Origin: Hyalangium ruber
GTDB taxonomy: Bacteria > Myxococcota > Myxococcia > Myxococcales > Myxococcaceae
Reading direction: 5' to 3'
Assembly: GCF_034259325.1 (NCBI RefSeq)
Contig: NZ_JAXIVS010000001.1
Location: forward strand, 558,001-622,000
DNA: 64,000 bases
Shown: positions 7,158 through 16,278 of the stretch, one piece after another
Layout of the letters: each line of letters begins with the position of its first letter
Numbering within the stretch: the stretch's first letter is position 1
The notes under the pieces: generated by a model
Database searches by the model: none
What the model saw: the letters and a program-made list of their open reading frames with translations, nothing else
What the model was told of the DNA's origin: nothing
Made by a program: the position numbers and the translations under genes

Positions 7158-8780
7158 CTAGAACAGCAATCGCATCGGGTGCTCGAGCAGCGTCTTGAAC
7201 TCCCGCAGGTACTCCGCGCCGGTGGCGCCGTCGATGACGCGGTGATCGCACGACATCGTCACCGTCAGCGTCTTGCGCACCGTGACCTGCCCGTCGCGCA
7301 CCACCGCCTTGTCCGCCACCGCGCCCACCGCGAGGATGGAGGCCTGCGGCGGGTTGATGACGGCGACGAACTGGTCGATGCCGTACATGCCCAGGTTGCT
7401 CACCGTGAGCGAGCCCCCCGTGTACTCGGCCGGCTTGAGCGCCTTCTTGCGAGCGCGCTCGGCCAGCTCCCGCGACTCGGCGGAAATGGCCGACAGGCCC
7501 TTCTGGTCCGCGTCCCGGATGACGGGCGTGATGAGGCCATCCTCGATGGCCACCGCGATGCCCACGTCCGCCGTGCCGTACTGGAGGATGCGATCCCCCT
7601 GCAGCGACACGTTCACCTTCGGGTAGCGACGCAGCGCGATGGCCGCCGCCTTCACGATGATGTCGTTGACGGAGACCTTGGACTCCAGCGCCTTGGCCTC
7701 CTCGCGGATCTTCATCGCCGCTTCCATGTCCACGTCCACCGTCAGGTAGAAGTGGGGCACGCCGGGCTTCACCTCGGCCATGCGCTGGGCAATCACCTTG
7801 CGCATGGACGAGATGGGCACCACCTGCGGCTCGGGACGAACGCCCGGAGTCGCAGCGGCACGGGCAGCAGCGGCCGGAGCCTTCTGAGCCGCGGGCCCGC
7901 CCTGGGCCAGCGCCTCCTCGACGTCACGCTTCACGATGCGGCCCAGCGGACCCGAGCCATGCATCGCCGCCAGATCCAGGCCGCGCTCGCGCGCCATCCT
8001 CTTGGCGAGCGGGCTGGCACGGACGCGACCTCCCGCACCGGTGCCCTTCTCCTCGTGACGCGGCGGAGCGCCCGACGGCCCTCCGGCCTTCTGCGCGGGC
8101 GCGGCGGCCTTCGGGGCCTCCGCCTTCGGAGCAGGAGCCGCAGCGGGAGCAGAGGCAGCGGCCTTACCGCCCTTGCCCGCGATGAACGCGATGGGGGCGC
8201 CGACCTGCGCCATCTCGCCCTCACCCACGACGATCTTCGCGAGCGTCCCGTTGTCGTAGGCCTCGATCTCGAGGTTGGACTTGTCGGTCTCCACCTCGGC
8301 GATGGCCTCGCCGGAGGAGACCTTGTCCCCTACCTTCTTGAGCCACTTGACGATCTTCCCCTCCTTCATCGTCGGGGAGAGCGACGGCATCTCGACGGCG
8401 ATGCCCTCGCCACCGCCGGCCGGAGCCGCAGGAGCAGGAGCAGGAGCAGCGGGCGCGGCGGCCTTCGCGGGAGCGGGCGTCTCGGCCTTGGGAGCGGCAG
8501 CGGGAGCAGGCGCGGCGGCCTTACCGGCCTCGACCTTCTCGCCCTTGGCACCGATGTACCCAATGGGAGCGCCGACCTGCGCCATCTCCCCCTCGGCCAC
8601 GGTGACCTGCAGCAGCACGCCGCTGTCGTAGGCCTCGATCTCGAGGTTGGACTTGTCGGTCTCCACCTCGGCGATGGCATCACCGGAGGAGATCTTGTCC
8701 CCCACCTTCTTGAGCCACTTGACGATCTTCCCCTCCTTCATCGTCGGGGAGAGCGACGGCATCTCGATGGGCTTGGCCAT
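7158..8780 (-). CDS. pdhC: Pyruvate dehydrogenase E2, dihydrolipoamide acetyltransferase
   Basis: 540 aa. Transfers acetyl groups from E1 to CoA and forms the core of the complex. Two lipoyl domains are present, each with the lipoyl-lysine motif ETDKSNLEIEAYD (K43 and about K167), separated by Ala/Pro linkers. A peripheral subunit-binding domain follows (RASPLAKRMARERGLDL). The catalytic domain (about residues 310-540) ends with the active-site DHRVIDGATGAEYL. The start at 8780 gives MAKPIEMPSLSPTM. It lies 5 bp after the E1 beta gene, third in an E1 alpha-E1 beta-E2 operon. The two lipoyl-coding segments are nearly identical in DNA. No E3 gene is nearby. Confidence 0.97.
   Translation of the reverse strand: MAKPIEMPSLSPTMKEGKIVKWLKKVGDKISSGDAIAEVETDKSNLEIEAYDSGVLLQVTVAEGEMAQVGAPIGYIGAKGEKVEAGKAAAPAPAAAPKAETPAPAKAAAPAAPAPAPAAPAGGGEGIAVEMPSLSPTMKEGKIVKWLKKVGDKVSSGEAIAEVETDKSNLEIEAYDNGTLAKIVVGEGEMAQVGAPIAFIAGKGGKAAASAPAAAPAPKAEAPKAAAPAQKAGGPSGAPPRHEEKGTGAGGRVRASPLAKRMARERGLDLAAMHGSGPLGRIVKRDVEEALAQGGPAAQKAPAAAARAAATPGVRPEPQVVPISSMRKVIAQRMAEVKPGVPHFYLTVDVDMEAAMKIREEAKALESKVSVNDIIVKAAAIALRRYPKVNVSLQGDRILQYGTADVGIAVAIEDGLITPVIRDADQKGLSAISAESRELAERARKKALKPAEYTGGSLTVSNLGMYGIDQFVAVINPPQASILAVGAVADKAVVRDGQVTVRKTLTVTMSCDHRVIDGATGAEYLREFKTLLEHPMRLLF
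8261..8395. repeat. Direct repeat, copy in second lipoyl domain
   Basis: These 135 bp match 8633-8767 with only about 4 mismatches (offset 372 bp, 124 codons). They encode the same lipoyl-domain segment in pdhC. Near identity at silent positions suggests recent duplication or gene conversion. Confidence 0.85.
8633..8767. repeat. Direct repeat, copy in first lipoyl domain
   Basis: Partner of 8261-8395. It encodes the N-terminal lipoyl domain of pdhC, from just after its start codon through the lipoyl-lysine motif. Confidence 0.85.
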
Positions 8781-8785
8781 ACGTC

Positions 8786-9772
8786 TCAGGCTCCCTCTCG
8801 GTAGAGGACCTTCTTCACGGCCTCGATGATCTTCGGGGCGTCCGGCTGGGTGGCGTTCTCCAGGTTCGCCGCGTAGGACATGTTCACGTCCAGGCCGGTA
8901 ACTCGCACCACCGGCGCGTCCAGGTCGTCGAACGCCTTGGACTGGATGATGTCCACCACCGAGGCGCCCACACCCGCCAGCGCCCACCCCTCCTCCACCA
9001 CCACCACGCGGTTGGTCTTGCGCACCGTGGCCAGGATGGCCTCCTCGTCGAGCGGCCGCAGCGTGCGCAGGTCGAGGATCTCCACCGAGATGCCCTCCTG
9101 CTCGAGCTGCTTCGCGGCCTCCTCGCAGAAGTAGTACATGCGGCTCCACGTGATGATGGAGACGTCTTTGCCCTCGCGCTTCACGTCCGCCTTGCCGATG
9201 GGCACCACGTGCTCGCCCTCGGGCACCTCGCCCTTGACGGCGTAGAGCCGCTCGCCCTCGATCATGATGACCGGGTTCTCATCGCGAATGGCCGACTTGA
9301 GCAGGCCCTTGGCGTCCGCCGGGGTGGCCGGAGCAATCACCTTCAGGCCCGGGAAGTGGGCGTAGTTGGCCTCCAGCGCCTGGCTGTGCTGGCTGGAGAG
9401 CCGGCCGCCAGCGCCGCCCGGTCCACGGAACACGATGGGGCAGCGCAGCTGGCCACCGGACATGTGCCGCAGCTTCGCCGCGTTGTTGACGATCTGGTCC
9501 ATCGCCAGGATGGCGAAGTTCCACGTCATCATCTCCACCACGGGCCGCAGGCCCACCATCGCCGCGCCCACCGCCATGCCGGTGAAGCCCAGCTCGGAGA
9601 TCGGCGCATCGATGATGCGCGCGCTCCCGAACTTATCCAGCAGTCCCTGCGACACCTTGAAGGCGCCGTTGTAGCGGCCGACCTCCTCGCCAATCAGGTA
9701 GACGTTGGCGTCGCGCTCCATCTCCTCGGCGAGCGCCTGGTTCAGCGCCTCGCGGTACATCAACTCGGCCAT
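8786..9772 (-). CDS. pdhB: Pyruvate dehydrogenase E1 component, beta subunit
   Basis: 328 aa, the usual length. With the alpha subunit it decarboxylates pyruvate using thiamine diphosphate. Typical segments are the N-terminal REALNQALAEEMERD, the GEEVGRYNGAFKVSQGL region with the cofactor-activating Glu, PISELGFTGMAVGAAM, RGPGGAGGRLSSQHSQ and the C-terminal transketolase domain VEILDLRTLRPLD. The gene lies between E1 alpha (45 bp upstream) and E2 (5 bp downstream) in one operon. Confidence 0.96.
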   Translation of the reverse strand: MAELMYREALNQALAEEMERDANVYLIGEEVGRYNGAFKVSQGLLDKFGSARIIDAPISELGFTGMAVGAAMVGLRPVVEMMTWNFAILAMDQIVNNAAKLRHMSGGQLRCPIVFRGPGGAGGRLSSQHSQALEANYAHFPGLKVIAPATPADAKGLLKSAIRDENPVIMIEGERLYAVKGEVPEGEHVVPIGKADVKREGKDVSIITWSRMYYFCEEAAKQLEQEGISVEILDLRTLRPLDEEAILATVRKTNRVVVVEEGWALAGVGASVVDIIQSKAFDDLDAPVVRVTGLDVNMSYAANLENATQPDAPKIIEAVKKVLYREGA

Positions 9773-9817
9773 CGTTGGCTCCAGCTCGTATTCAGTAAAG
9801 GGTGGGGATGAGGGGCA

Positions 9818-10954
9818 CTAGCGGATCAGGCCTGCCTTCTTGTCTTCCTTCTCGGCCTGCTCACGCGGCTCCAGATCCCAGGTGACCTTCAGCTCCTGGC
9901 CCGAGGGGTACGAAGGCCACTTCACCTTCATGCCCAGCACGCGCTCGCGGGGGCGCACGTCCTCCTCGCCCTCCTCCACGATGGTGTCGCGCCACAGCTC
10001 GTCCAGGCTGGGCTCCGGCGACTCGTCGGCGAACTTCACCGCCGCCTCCACCTGCGTGTTCACCTCTTCATCGATGGCGTCGAACTCCGCCTCGGTGCCC
10101 AGCTTCTTCTTGAGCGCGAACTCCTTGATCTTGGGGATCGGGTCGTTCTTGCGCTCCTCCTCGACCTCCTGCTTGGTGCGGTAGTTGGCAGGGTCGGCCA
10201 TCGAGTGGCCGCGGAAGCGGTAGGTGTTGGCCTCCAGCAGCACCGGGCCCTTGCCGGCGCGGCAGTACTCGGCGGCGTCCTTCACCGTCTCGTACATCTT
10301 CAGGCAGTCCATGCCGTCCACCGGCTCGCCGCGCATGTTGTAGGCGGCGGCGCGCTTGTAGATCTCCGGCACCGCGGCAACGCGGCCGACGGCCGTGCCC
10401 ATGCCGTAGCGGTTGTTCTCGCAGATGTAGATGACCGGCAGCTTCCACTTGGCCGCCATGTTGAACGTCTCGTGCAGCGCGCCCTGGTTGGCCGCCGCGT
10501 CGCCGAAGTAGCACACCGTGACGCGGTCCTCGTTGCGGTAGCGGCTCGCGAACGCCATGCCCGCCGCCAGGGGAATCTGCCCGCCGACGATGCCGTAGCC
10601 ACCGTAGAAGTGGTGCTCGATGTCGAAGATGTGCATCGAGCCGCCCTTGCCCTTGCTGTAGCCGGTGCCGCGGCCGAACAGCTCCGCCATCACCATGCCC
10701 GCATCCGAGCCACGCGCCAGCGGCTGGCCATGGTCCCGGTACGCCGAGAGCATGTAGTCATCCGGACGGATGGCCTCGTTGGTGCCCACCGCGACGGCTT
10801 CCTGTCCGATGTAGAGGTGGCAGAAACCGGCGATCTTCCCTCGGCCATAGGCCTGGCCCGCGCGCTCCTCGAAGCGGCGGATGAGGATCATCTTCCGGTA
10901 CATCGTCAACAGCAGGTCCTTCGAGTACGAGCTGGCCACCGCGACAGCCTCCAT
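9818..10954 (-). CDS. pdhA: Pyruvate dehydrogenase E1 component, alpha subunit
   Basis: 378 aa from the ATG at 10954, which has GGAG 8 nt upstream; an in-frame ATG at 11005 adds 17 residues but has no ribosome-binding site. The thiamine-diphosphate motif is visible as GDAAANQGALHETFNMAA...ENN. Other landmarks are RRFEERAGQAYGRGKIAGF, GKGGSMH and the phosphorylation-loop-type YRFRGHSMADP. The C-terminus is Glu/Lys rich and longer than in some homologs. It is the first gene of the E1 alpha-E1 beta-E2 operon and lies 51 bp after the HAD-type gene on the same strand. Confidence 0.96.
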   Translation of the reverse strand: MEAVAVASSYSKDLLLTMYRKMILIRRFEERAGQAYGRGKIAGFCHLYIGQEAVAVGTNEAIRPDDYMLSAYRDHGQPLARGSDAGMVMAELFGRGTGYSKGKGGSMHIFDIEHHFYGGYGIVGGQIPLAAGMAFASRYRNEDRVTVCYFGDAAANQGALHETFNMAAKWKLPVIYICENNRYGMGTAVGRVAAVPEIYKRAAAYNMRGEPVDGMDCLKMYETVKDAAEYCRAGKGPVLLEANTYRFRGHSMADPANYRTKQEVEEERKNDPIPKIKEFALKKKLGTEAEFDAIDEEVNTQVEAAVKFADESPEPSLDELWRDTIVEEGEEDVRPRERVLGMKVKWPSYPSGQELKVTWDLEPREQAEKEDKKAGLIR

Positions 10955-11056
10955 GGAGGTCGCTCCGTCCTCTACCGGCGGAGCGTCGAACGCCGTGCGC
11001 CTCATAACGCGCGGCTGGGGGACTTCAAAGCCAAACTGACGCTTGGCCGCACTGCG

Positions 11057-11803
11057 TCAAGGCAACAACAGGAAGTGCGGGATGGAGATGACATCCTCCA
11101 GGAGCCTTACCGGCCGGCCCGAGTGGTCGGTCGCCAGGTGGATGACCGTCGCCTCGGGGAACTTCTGGCGATAGTCATTGGCATGGGTAGGCTCGTTGTC
11201 GAAGGCGGCGATGACGCGGCCCAGCCGGCCCAACTGGGAATGGGCCTCGCGCTTGAAGGCGTCGTCGTTCTCTCGCGCCGTGGGCTTCATGATGAGGTGG
11301 ACGCGGCCCTCGCCGGGCAATGCCAGACCACAGCGGCGCATGGCCTCCACGGAACCCTCACGCATGGGCTCGGGGCGGCCCGTCACGTAAGCCAGGTGGG
11401 CGCCAGTGGCCACCACCGCGTGGGTGAAAGCCGCCGCCCCCTGGATGGCCGCGTCGTCCACGCAGTACTCGCTGGTGAAGAAGCGCTCCATCCAGAAGCC
11501 GCGGGCCTCGTCATAGACAGTCTCCACCTCCTCGGTGGACAGGCCGCAGTTGCGCATGGCGGCCTTCATGTCCCAGCCGGTGTCCCAGTGTGAAGCCAGA
11601 CACGCGTCCAGCCCCGCCAGCCCTCGCGCCGCGCCGAACTCGCGGAGGATGCGCGCCTGGCGTGGGCGGTTGTCGAAGAGGGTGGAGTCCAGATCGAACG
11701 CCAGAACGGCCTGCTCACCGAGCGAGCGGGCCTGGTCCAGGATGCCCTGCAGGGTGGCTTGCCACCCCTCACGGATGCGGCTCTTGAAGTCGTCGTAGGC
11801 CAT
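11057..11803 (-). CDS. HAD-superfamily hydrolase-like protein
   Basis: 248 aa. Motif I is FDLDSTLFDN (about residues 36-45), with the nucleophile Asp and a second Asp two residues later. Motif II is YVTGRP, which supplies Thr. A long alpha-helical cap lies between them. The expected acidic motif is probably AAFDNEPTHANDY near the C-terminus. The substrate is unknown. It lies upstream of pdhA on the same strand, so it may head that transcript. The start at 11803 (MAYDDFKSRI) has only a weak ribosome-binding site; an in-frame ATG a few codons upstream is possible. Confidence 0.85.
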   Translation of the reverse strand: MAYDDFKSRIREGWQATLQGILDQARSLGEQAVLAFDLDSTLFDNRPRQARILREFGAARGLAGLDACLASHWDTGWDMKAAMRNCGLSTEEVETVYDEARGFWMERFFTSEYCVDDAAIQGAAAFTHAVVATGAHLAYVTGRPEPMREGSVEAMRRCGLALPGEGRVHLIMKPTARENDDAFKREAHSQLGRLGRVIAAFDNEPTHANDYRQKFPEATVIHLATDHSGRPVRLLEDVISIPHFLLLP

Positions 11804-11926
11804 GTCCCTACGAGGATACATGCGGCGGGCGCGTGGGATGCCCGGGAAAGCGAAACCTGCCGCCTGTGGCATCATGAAGCTTGCCCGCCCCCTCCCTCTC
11901 CCTGAGGTGCGGAAGAAAGACCGACC

Positions 11927-13357
11927 GTGACAGTGACAGCGACCCCTTCCACTCCCCGTGGCATGGACTCCCTGCCCGGCCCCCGTCCCCTGCCCTTGCT
12001 GGGCAACACGCTGGAGATGAAGCCCACCTCCTTCCACCTCGTCCTCGAGGACTGGGCCCGGCGCTACGGGGAGATCTACCGCTGCCACATGGGCCCTCGC
12101 CCCGTCGTCGTCCTCTCCAACCCGGAGGTAATCCGAAAGGTTCTGATCGATCGGCCCGCCACCTTCCGGCGCCTGCGCAACCTCGAGAAGGTGATGGAGG
12201 ACATGAACCTGCTGGGCGTCTTCCCCGCCGAGGGTGAGACCTGGCGCCGCCAGCGCAAGCTGCTCAACCCCGGCTTCCAGGCCACGCACCTGGAGACCTT
12301 CTACCCCTCGCTGTCCACCATCACCCAGCGGCTGCGGGGCGTAATGGAGCTCGCCGCGAAGGAGGCCCACACGGTCGACGTCCTTCCGTTGATCATGCGC
12401 TACACGGTGGATGTCACCTGCATCGTCAGCTTCGGCCTGGATCTGAACACAGTGGAGAAGGGCTCGGACACGCTGCAGCTCCAGCTGGAGCAAATCTTCG
12501 CCGCCCTGCAACATCGCGTGGTGGCTCCCTTCCCTTACTGGAAGCTGCTGCCTGGCACCCGGCCGGTGGACAGAGCCCTGGCGGCGACCCGCAAGGTGAT
12601 GCTGGAGATCATCGACTCGGCCCGCAAGGCGATGGAGCGCGAGCCCGAGCGAGCCAAACAGCCCCGCACCCTGCTGGAGGCCATGCTCGTGGCCCAGGAC
12701 GAGGAGAGCGACGGGGCCCGGCTCACGGATGACGAGGTCATCGCCAACGTCGTGATCCTCCTGCTGGGAGGAGAAGACACCACCGCCAACACGATCACGT
12801 GGATGCTGCACTACTTGGCCTCGATGCCCGAGATGCAGGCCCGTGCGCGCCAGGAGGTCGACTCGGTGCTGGGCACGGAGACCGTGCCGACGTCGGCGCA
12901 CCTCAAGCGACTGCCTTACGTGGCAGGGGTGACCCAGGAGGCGCTGCGGCTGCGCTCGCCGGTTCCGACCGTCCTCCTGGAGACCAACGAGGACACGGTG
13001 ATCGATCAGGTGGCGGTGCCCGCAGGGACGATGGTGTTCTGCCTCACCCGGCCGCCGTGCCTGAACAACTCCCTGTTTGGAGACGCGGAGCACTTCCGCC
13101 CGGAGCGGTGGCTGCCCGAGCCGCCTCCCGACACCCTACCGCACACGCCTCGGCTGATGATGCCGTTCGGGGCTGGCTCGCGGATCTGCCCGGGGCGCAG
13201 CCTCGGCCTGCTCGAGTGCGCCCTCGTCGCCAGTACGGTGCTGCGCCACTTCGAGCTGGAGGTGGTAGACCCCAACGCTCCCGTGCGGGAGGTCAACACC
13301 TTCACCGTGCAGCCCGACGGCGTGCGCCTGCGCTTCCGGCAGCGCGCCTCGACCTGA
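11927..13357 (+). CDS. Cytochrome P450
   Basis: 476 aa from a GTG start. The proline-rich N-terminus (LPGPRPLPLLGN) resembles eukaryotic-type class II P450s, but there is no membrane anchor. Diagnostic motifs: I-helix GGEDTTANT (281-289), K-helix E338-ALR341, the PERW region (392-395) and the heme-binding loop FGAGSRICPGRSLG with ligand C421. It catalyses oxygen insertion in an unknown substrate; redox partners are not in the window. It sits alone between the divergent HAD gene and a peptide transporter, so it does not look like part of a biosynthetic cluster. GGAAG lies about 11 nt before the GTG. Confidence 0.95.
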   Translation: MTVTATPSTPRGMDSLPGPRPLPLLGNTLEMKPTSFHLVLEDWARRYGEIYRCHMGPRPVVVLSNPEVIRKVLIDRPATFRRLRNLEKVMEDMNLLGVFPAEGETWRRQRKLLNPGFQATHLETFYPSLSTITQRLRGVMELAAKEAHTVDVLPLIMRYTVDVTCIVSFGLDLNTVEKGSDTLQLQLEQIFAALQHRVVAPFPYWKLLPGTRPVDRALAATRKVMLEIIDSARKAMEREPERAKQPRTLLEAMLVAQDEESDGARLTDDEVIANVVILLLGGEDTTANTITWMLHYLASMPEMQARARQEVDSVLGTETVPTSAHLKRLPYVAGVTQEALRLRSPVPTVLLETNEDTVIDQVAVPAGTMVFCLTRPPCLNNSLFGDAEHFRPERWLPEPPPDTLPHTPRLMMPFGAGSRICPGRSLGLLECALVASTVLRHFELEVVDPNAPVREVNTFTVQPDGVRLRFRQRAST

Positions 13358-13404
13358 CATCGGGGCGCACGCTACAGTGCGCCCTCCTCCTACACCGGCC
13401 CTTC

Positions 13405-14952
13405 ATGGACAGAGTTCCCGCTCCCGCGATGACGCAGCCCGCTGCTGCCGCGGACACCCGCTTCTTCGGCCATCCCCGCGGCCTCTCCACGCTCTTCTTC
13501 ACCGAGATGTGGGAGCGCTTCTCCTTCTACGGCATCCGCCCGCTGCTCGTGCTCTACATGGCCGCGGCGATCACCAGCGGCGGCTTCGGCTTCTCGCGCA
13601 CGGAGGCCTCCGCCATCGTGGGCATCTACGCCGCCTCGGTGTACCTGGGCTCGCTGCCCGGAGGCTGGGTGGCGGACCGGCTGCTGGGGCTGCAACGCGC
13701 CATCTGGTACGGCGGGTGTCTCATCGCGGCGGGGCACATCTGCATCGGCCTGTCGGAGTTCCTGGGACGCGCCGCCTTCTTCTCGGGCCTCATCCTCATC
13801 GTCCTGGGCACCGGGCTGCTCAAGCCGAACATCTCCGCCATCGTCGGCGAGCTGTACCCCGAGGGCGGTGCCCGGCGCGACGCGGGCTTCTCCCTCTTCT
13901 ACATGGGCATCAACATCGGCGCGCTGCTCGCGCCCCTGGTCACCGGCTTCCTCGGTGAGAAGGTGGGCTGGCACTACGGCTTCGGCGCCGCGGGCCTGGG
14001 GATGATCATCGGGCTCATCCAGTACCGGCTCACCGTCCCGTGGCTGGGTACGCTCGGCCTCGAGCCCACCCGCCATCCGGACCCGGCCGTGCAGGCGCGG
14101 CAGGAGATGCAGATCAAGCTGGGGCTGGGCGTGTTCCTGGCCCTGCTGGTGCTGCTGGTGGTGCTGGGAATGGCGGGCATGCTGCACATCAACGCGGTCG
14201 CCGTGAGCCAGTCCATGGGCTACGCCATCGCCACCATGGCCGTGCTCTACTTCCTCTACCTCTTCACGCTGGCCGGGCTGACGGGGGATGAGAAGAAGCG
14301 CGTGGTCGCCATCCTCGTCCTCTTCGTCTTCGCCACGATCTTCTGGGCGGCGTTCGAGCAGGCGCCCACCTCCCTCAATCTTTTCGCCGCGGACTTCACC
14401 GACCGCACCGTGCTCGGCTGGGAGATGCCCACGCTCTGGCTCCAGTCGGCCAACTCCTTCTTCGTGATCGTCTTCGCGCCCGTCTTCGCCGCGCTCTGGG
14501 TCGCGCTCGGTCGGCGCGGCGGCAACCCCTCCAGCCCCACCAAGTTCGCCCTGGGCCTGCTGCTGGCCTCGATCGGCTTCGGGGTGATGATCTTCGCGGC
14601 GCAGCGCATCCAGGCGGGCGGCGGAATCCGGGTGTCTCCGTGGTGGCTCATCACCAGCTTCTTCTTCCAGACCATGGGGGAGCTGTGCCTGAGCCCGGTG
14701 GGCCTCAGCTCCATGACGAAGCTGGCGCCGCGCAAGTTCACGGGTCAGATGATGGGCGTGTGGTTCATGGCCACCGCGCTCGGCAACCTCATCGCCGGAC
14801 TGGTGGGAGGCCACGTCAACCCGGAGAACCCGGCGGAGATGCCCGCGCTCTTCACCCAGACGTCGCTGTTCCTGCTGGGCTCCGCCGTGGTGCTCGGCCT
14901 GCTCATCATCCCCATCCGCCGGATGATGGCCCAGACGCAGACGGAAGGCTGA
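13405..14952 (+). CDS. POT-family proton-dependent peptide transporter
   Basis: 515 aa with about 14 hydrophobic segments. The POT signature is clear near the N-terminus: FTEMWERFSFYGIRPLLVLYM, the ExxERF proton-coupling motif. Further family regions are GGWVADRLLGLQRAI and the long FYMGINIGALLAP. It imports di- and tripeptides with protons across the inner membrane. The start at 13405 (MDRVPAPAM) is 47 bp after the P450 stop; the ATG at 13429 is an alternative. It may be co-transcribed with the P450. Confidence 0.93.
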   Translation: MDRVPAPAMTQPAAAADTRFFGHPRGLSTLFFTEMWERFSFYGIRPLLVLYMAAAITSGGFGFSRTEASAIVGIYAASVYLGSLPGGWVADRLLGLQRAIWYGGCLIAAGHICIGLSEFLGRAAFFSGLILIVLGTGLLKPNISAIVGELYPEGGARRDAGFSLFYMGINIGALLAPLVTGFLGEKVGWHYGFGAAGLGMIIGLIQYRLTVPWLGTLGLEPTRHPDPAVQARQEMQIKLGLGVFLALLVLLVVLGMAGMLHINAVAVSQSMGYAIATMAVLYFLYLFTLAGLTGDEKKRVVAILVLFVFATIFWAAFEQAPTSLNLFAADFTDRTVLGWEMPTLWLQSANSFFVIVFAPVFAALWVALGRRGGNPSSPTKFALGLLLASIGFGVMIFAAQRIQAGGGIRVSPWWLITSFFFQTMGELCLSPVGLSSMTKLAPRKFTGQMMGVWFMATALGNLIAGLVGGHVNPENPAEMPALFTQTSLFLLGSAVVLGLLIIPIRRMMAQTQTEG

Positions 14953-14955
14953 GCC

Positions 14956-16269
14956 CTACCGCGGCTTCGCGGTGGGCTCCTGTCCCTTCGTGCCCTCCAG
15001 GTAGTCCACCGCCAGGTTGGAGAGCAGTCGCACTCCGACCGGCAGGGCGCGCTCGTCCACGAAGAAGCGCGGCGAGTGATTGGGAGCGGCCTGCTTGAGG
15101 TCCTTGCCCTCGGGCGTGACGCCGAGGAACAGGAACACACCGGGGATTCGCGCCTGGAAGGCGGAGAAGTCCTCGGACGTGGTGGTGGACTGACCGGTGA
15201 CCATCCCCTTGCCGGCGACGCGACGCACCGTGGGGCGCATGCGCTCCACGAGCGCCGGATCGTTTTGGGTGACGCCATTGCCGAGGGAGATCTTCACCTC
15301 CGCCGTGGCGCCCGCGCTCTGGGCGATCCCCTCCGCCACGCGACGCACACGCTCGTGGATCTGCTGGCGCATCCCCTGATCGAAGGTGCGGATGGTGCCT
15401 GACATGGTGACCGTGTCGGGGATGATGTTGCCGCGCACCCCGCCAGTGATGCTGCCAATGGTGACGATGGCGGGGCTGGCGGTGAGATCCACCTGACGGC
15501 TCACCACGGTCTGCAGCCCGAGCACGATCTGCGAGGCGACGACGATGGGATCCACCCCCGCCCACGGCATCGCGCCATGCGTCTGGCTGCCACGCACGAC
15601 GATGGAGAGCCCGTCGGAGCTGGCCATCACCCCGCCCGGCCGGTAGTCCACCTCCCCCGTGCGGTAGCCGCTGAAGACGTGCAGGCCGAAGATGGCGGAG
15701 GGCGCGGGGTTCTCGAGCACGCCGTCACGGAGCATCGCCAGCGCTCCACCCGGGCCCGTACCGGAGGCTTCCTCGGCCGGCTGGAAGATGAACTTCACCG
15801 TGCCCGGCAGCGTGGCACGCATGCTGGCGAGCACTTCCGCCGCGCCCATGAGCATGGCGACGTGGGTGTCATGCCCGCAGGCGTGCATCACCCCCACCTC
15901 CTGCCCGTTGTACTGGGTTCGCACGGTGGACTTGAAGGGCAGGTCCACCTCCTCGGTCACCGGCAGCGCGTCCATGTCCGCCCGGAGCGCGACCACGGGG
16001 CCCGGGCGAGCGCCCCGGAGCACGCCCACCACGCCCGTGCCCCCCACTCCGGTGCGGACCTCCAGGCCCAGGCGACGCAGGTGCTCGGCTACCACCTGCG
16101 CCGTGCGCGTCTCCTGGTTGGAGAGCTCCGGGTGCGCGTGGAGGTCGCGCCGCCACCCCACCACCTTGGCCTCCACGCTGGCCGCGTGGCGCTCCACCTC
16201 GCGAGAGAGGGCGGACTGGGCGAGGGCCGGAGCGGCGAGGAGCAGCGCAAGGAGGAGGTGGAGACGCAT
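14956..16269 (-). CDS. Exported M20-family amidohydrolase/peptidase
   Basis: 437 aa with a cleavable signal peptide (MRLHLLLALLLAAPALAQS). The mature enzyme is of the M20D type (hippurate/IAA-amino acid hydrolase-like). It has RRDLHAHPELSNQE, the metal ligands in MHACGHDTHVAMLMGAA and QPAEEASGTGPGGA, a dimerisation-domain segment SSDGLSIVVRGSQTHGAMPW, and TTTSEDFSAF near the C-terminus. It probably removes amino acids from acyl or peptide substrates in the periplasm or outside. It lies 9 bp after the exported amidohydrolase gene and is almost certainly in the same operon. It converges on the peptide transporter with a 3-bp gap. Confidence 0.93.
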   Translation of the reverse strand: MRLHLLLALLLAAPALAQSALSREVERHAASVEAKVVGWRRDLHAHPELSNQETRTAQVVAEHLRRLGLEVRTGVGGTGVVGVLRGARPGPVVALRADMDALPVTEEVDLPFKSTVRTQYNGQEVGVMHACGHDTHVAMLMGAAEVLASMRATLPGTVKFIFQPAEEASGTGPGGALAMLRDGVLENPAPSAIFGLHVFSGYRTGEVDYRPGGVMASSDGLSIVVRGSQTHGAMPWAGVDPIVVASQIVLGLQTVVSRQVDLTASPAIVTIGSITGGVRGNIIPDTVTMSGTIRTFDQGMRQQIHERVRRVAEGIAQSAGATAEVKISLGNGVTQNDPALVERMRPTVRRVAGKGMVTGQSTTTSEDFSAFQARIPGVFLFLGVTPEGKDLKQAAPNHSPRFFVDERALPVGVRLLSNLAVDYLEGTKGQEPTAKPR

Positions 16270-16278
16270 CCCTCCAGA

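Noticed and set aside
11927-14952. Secondary-metabolite gene cluster around the P450
   Set aside because: Only a peptide transporter is next to it; there is no synthase, ligase or tailoring enzyme nearby.
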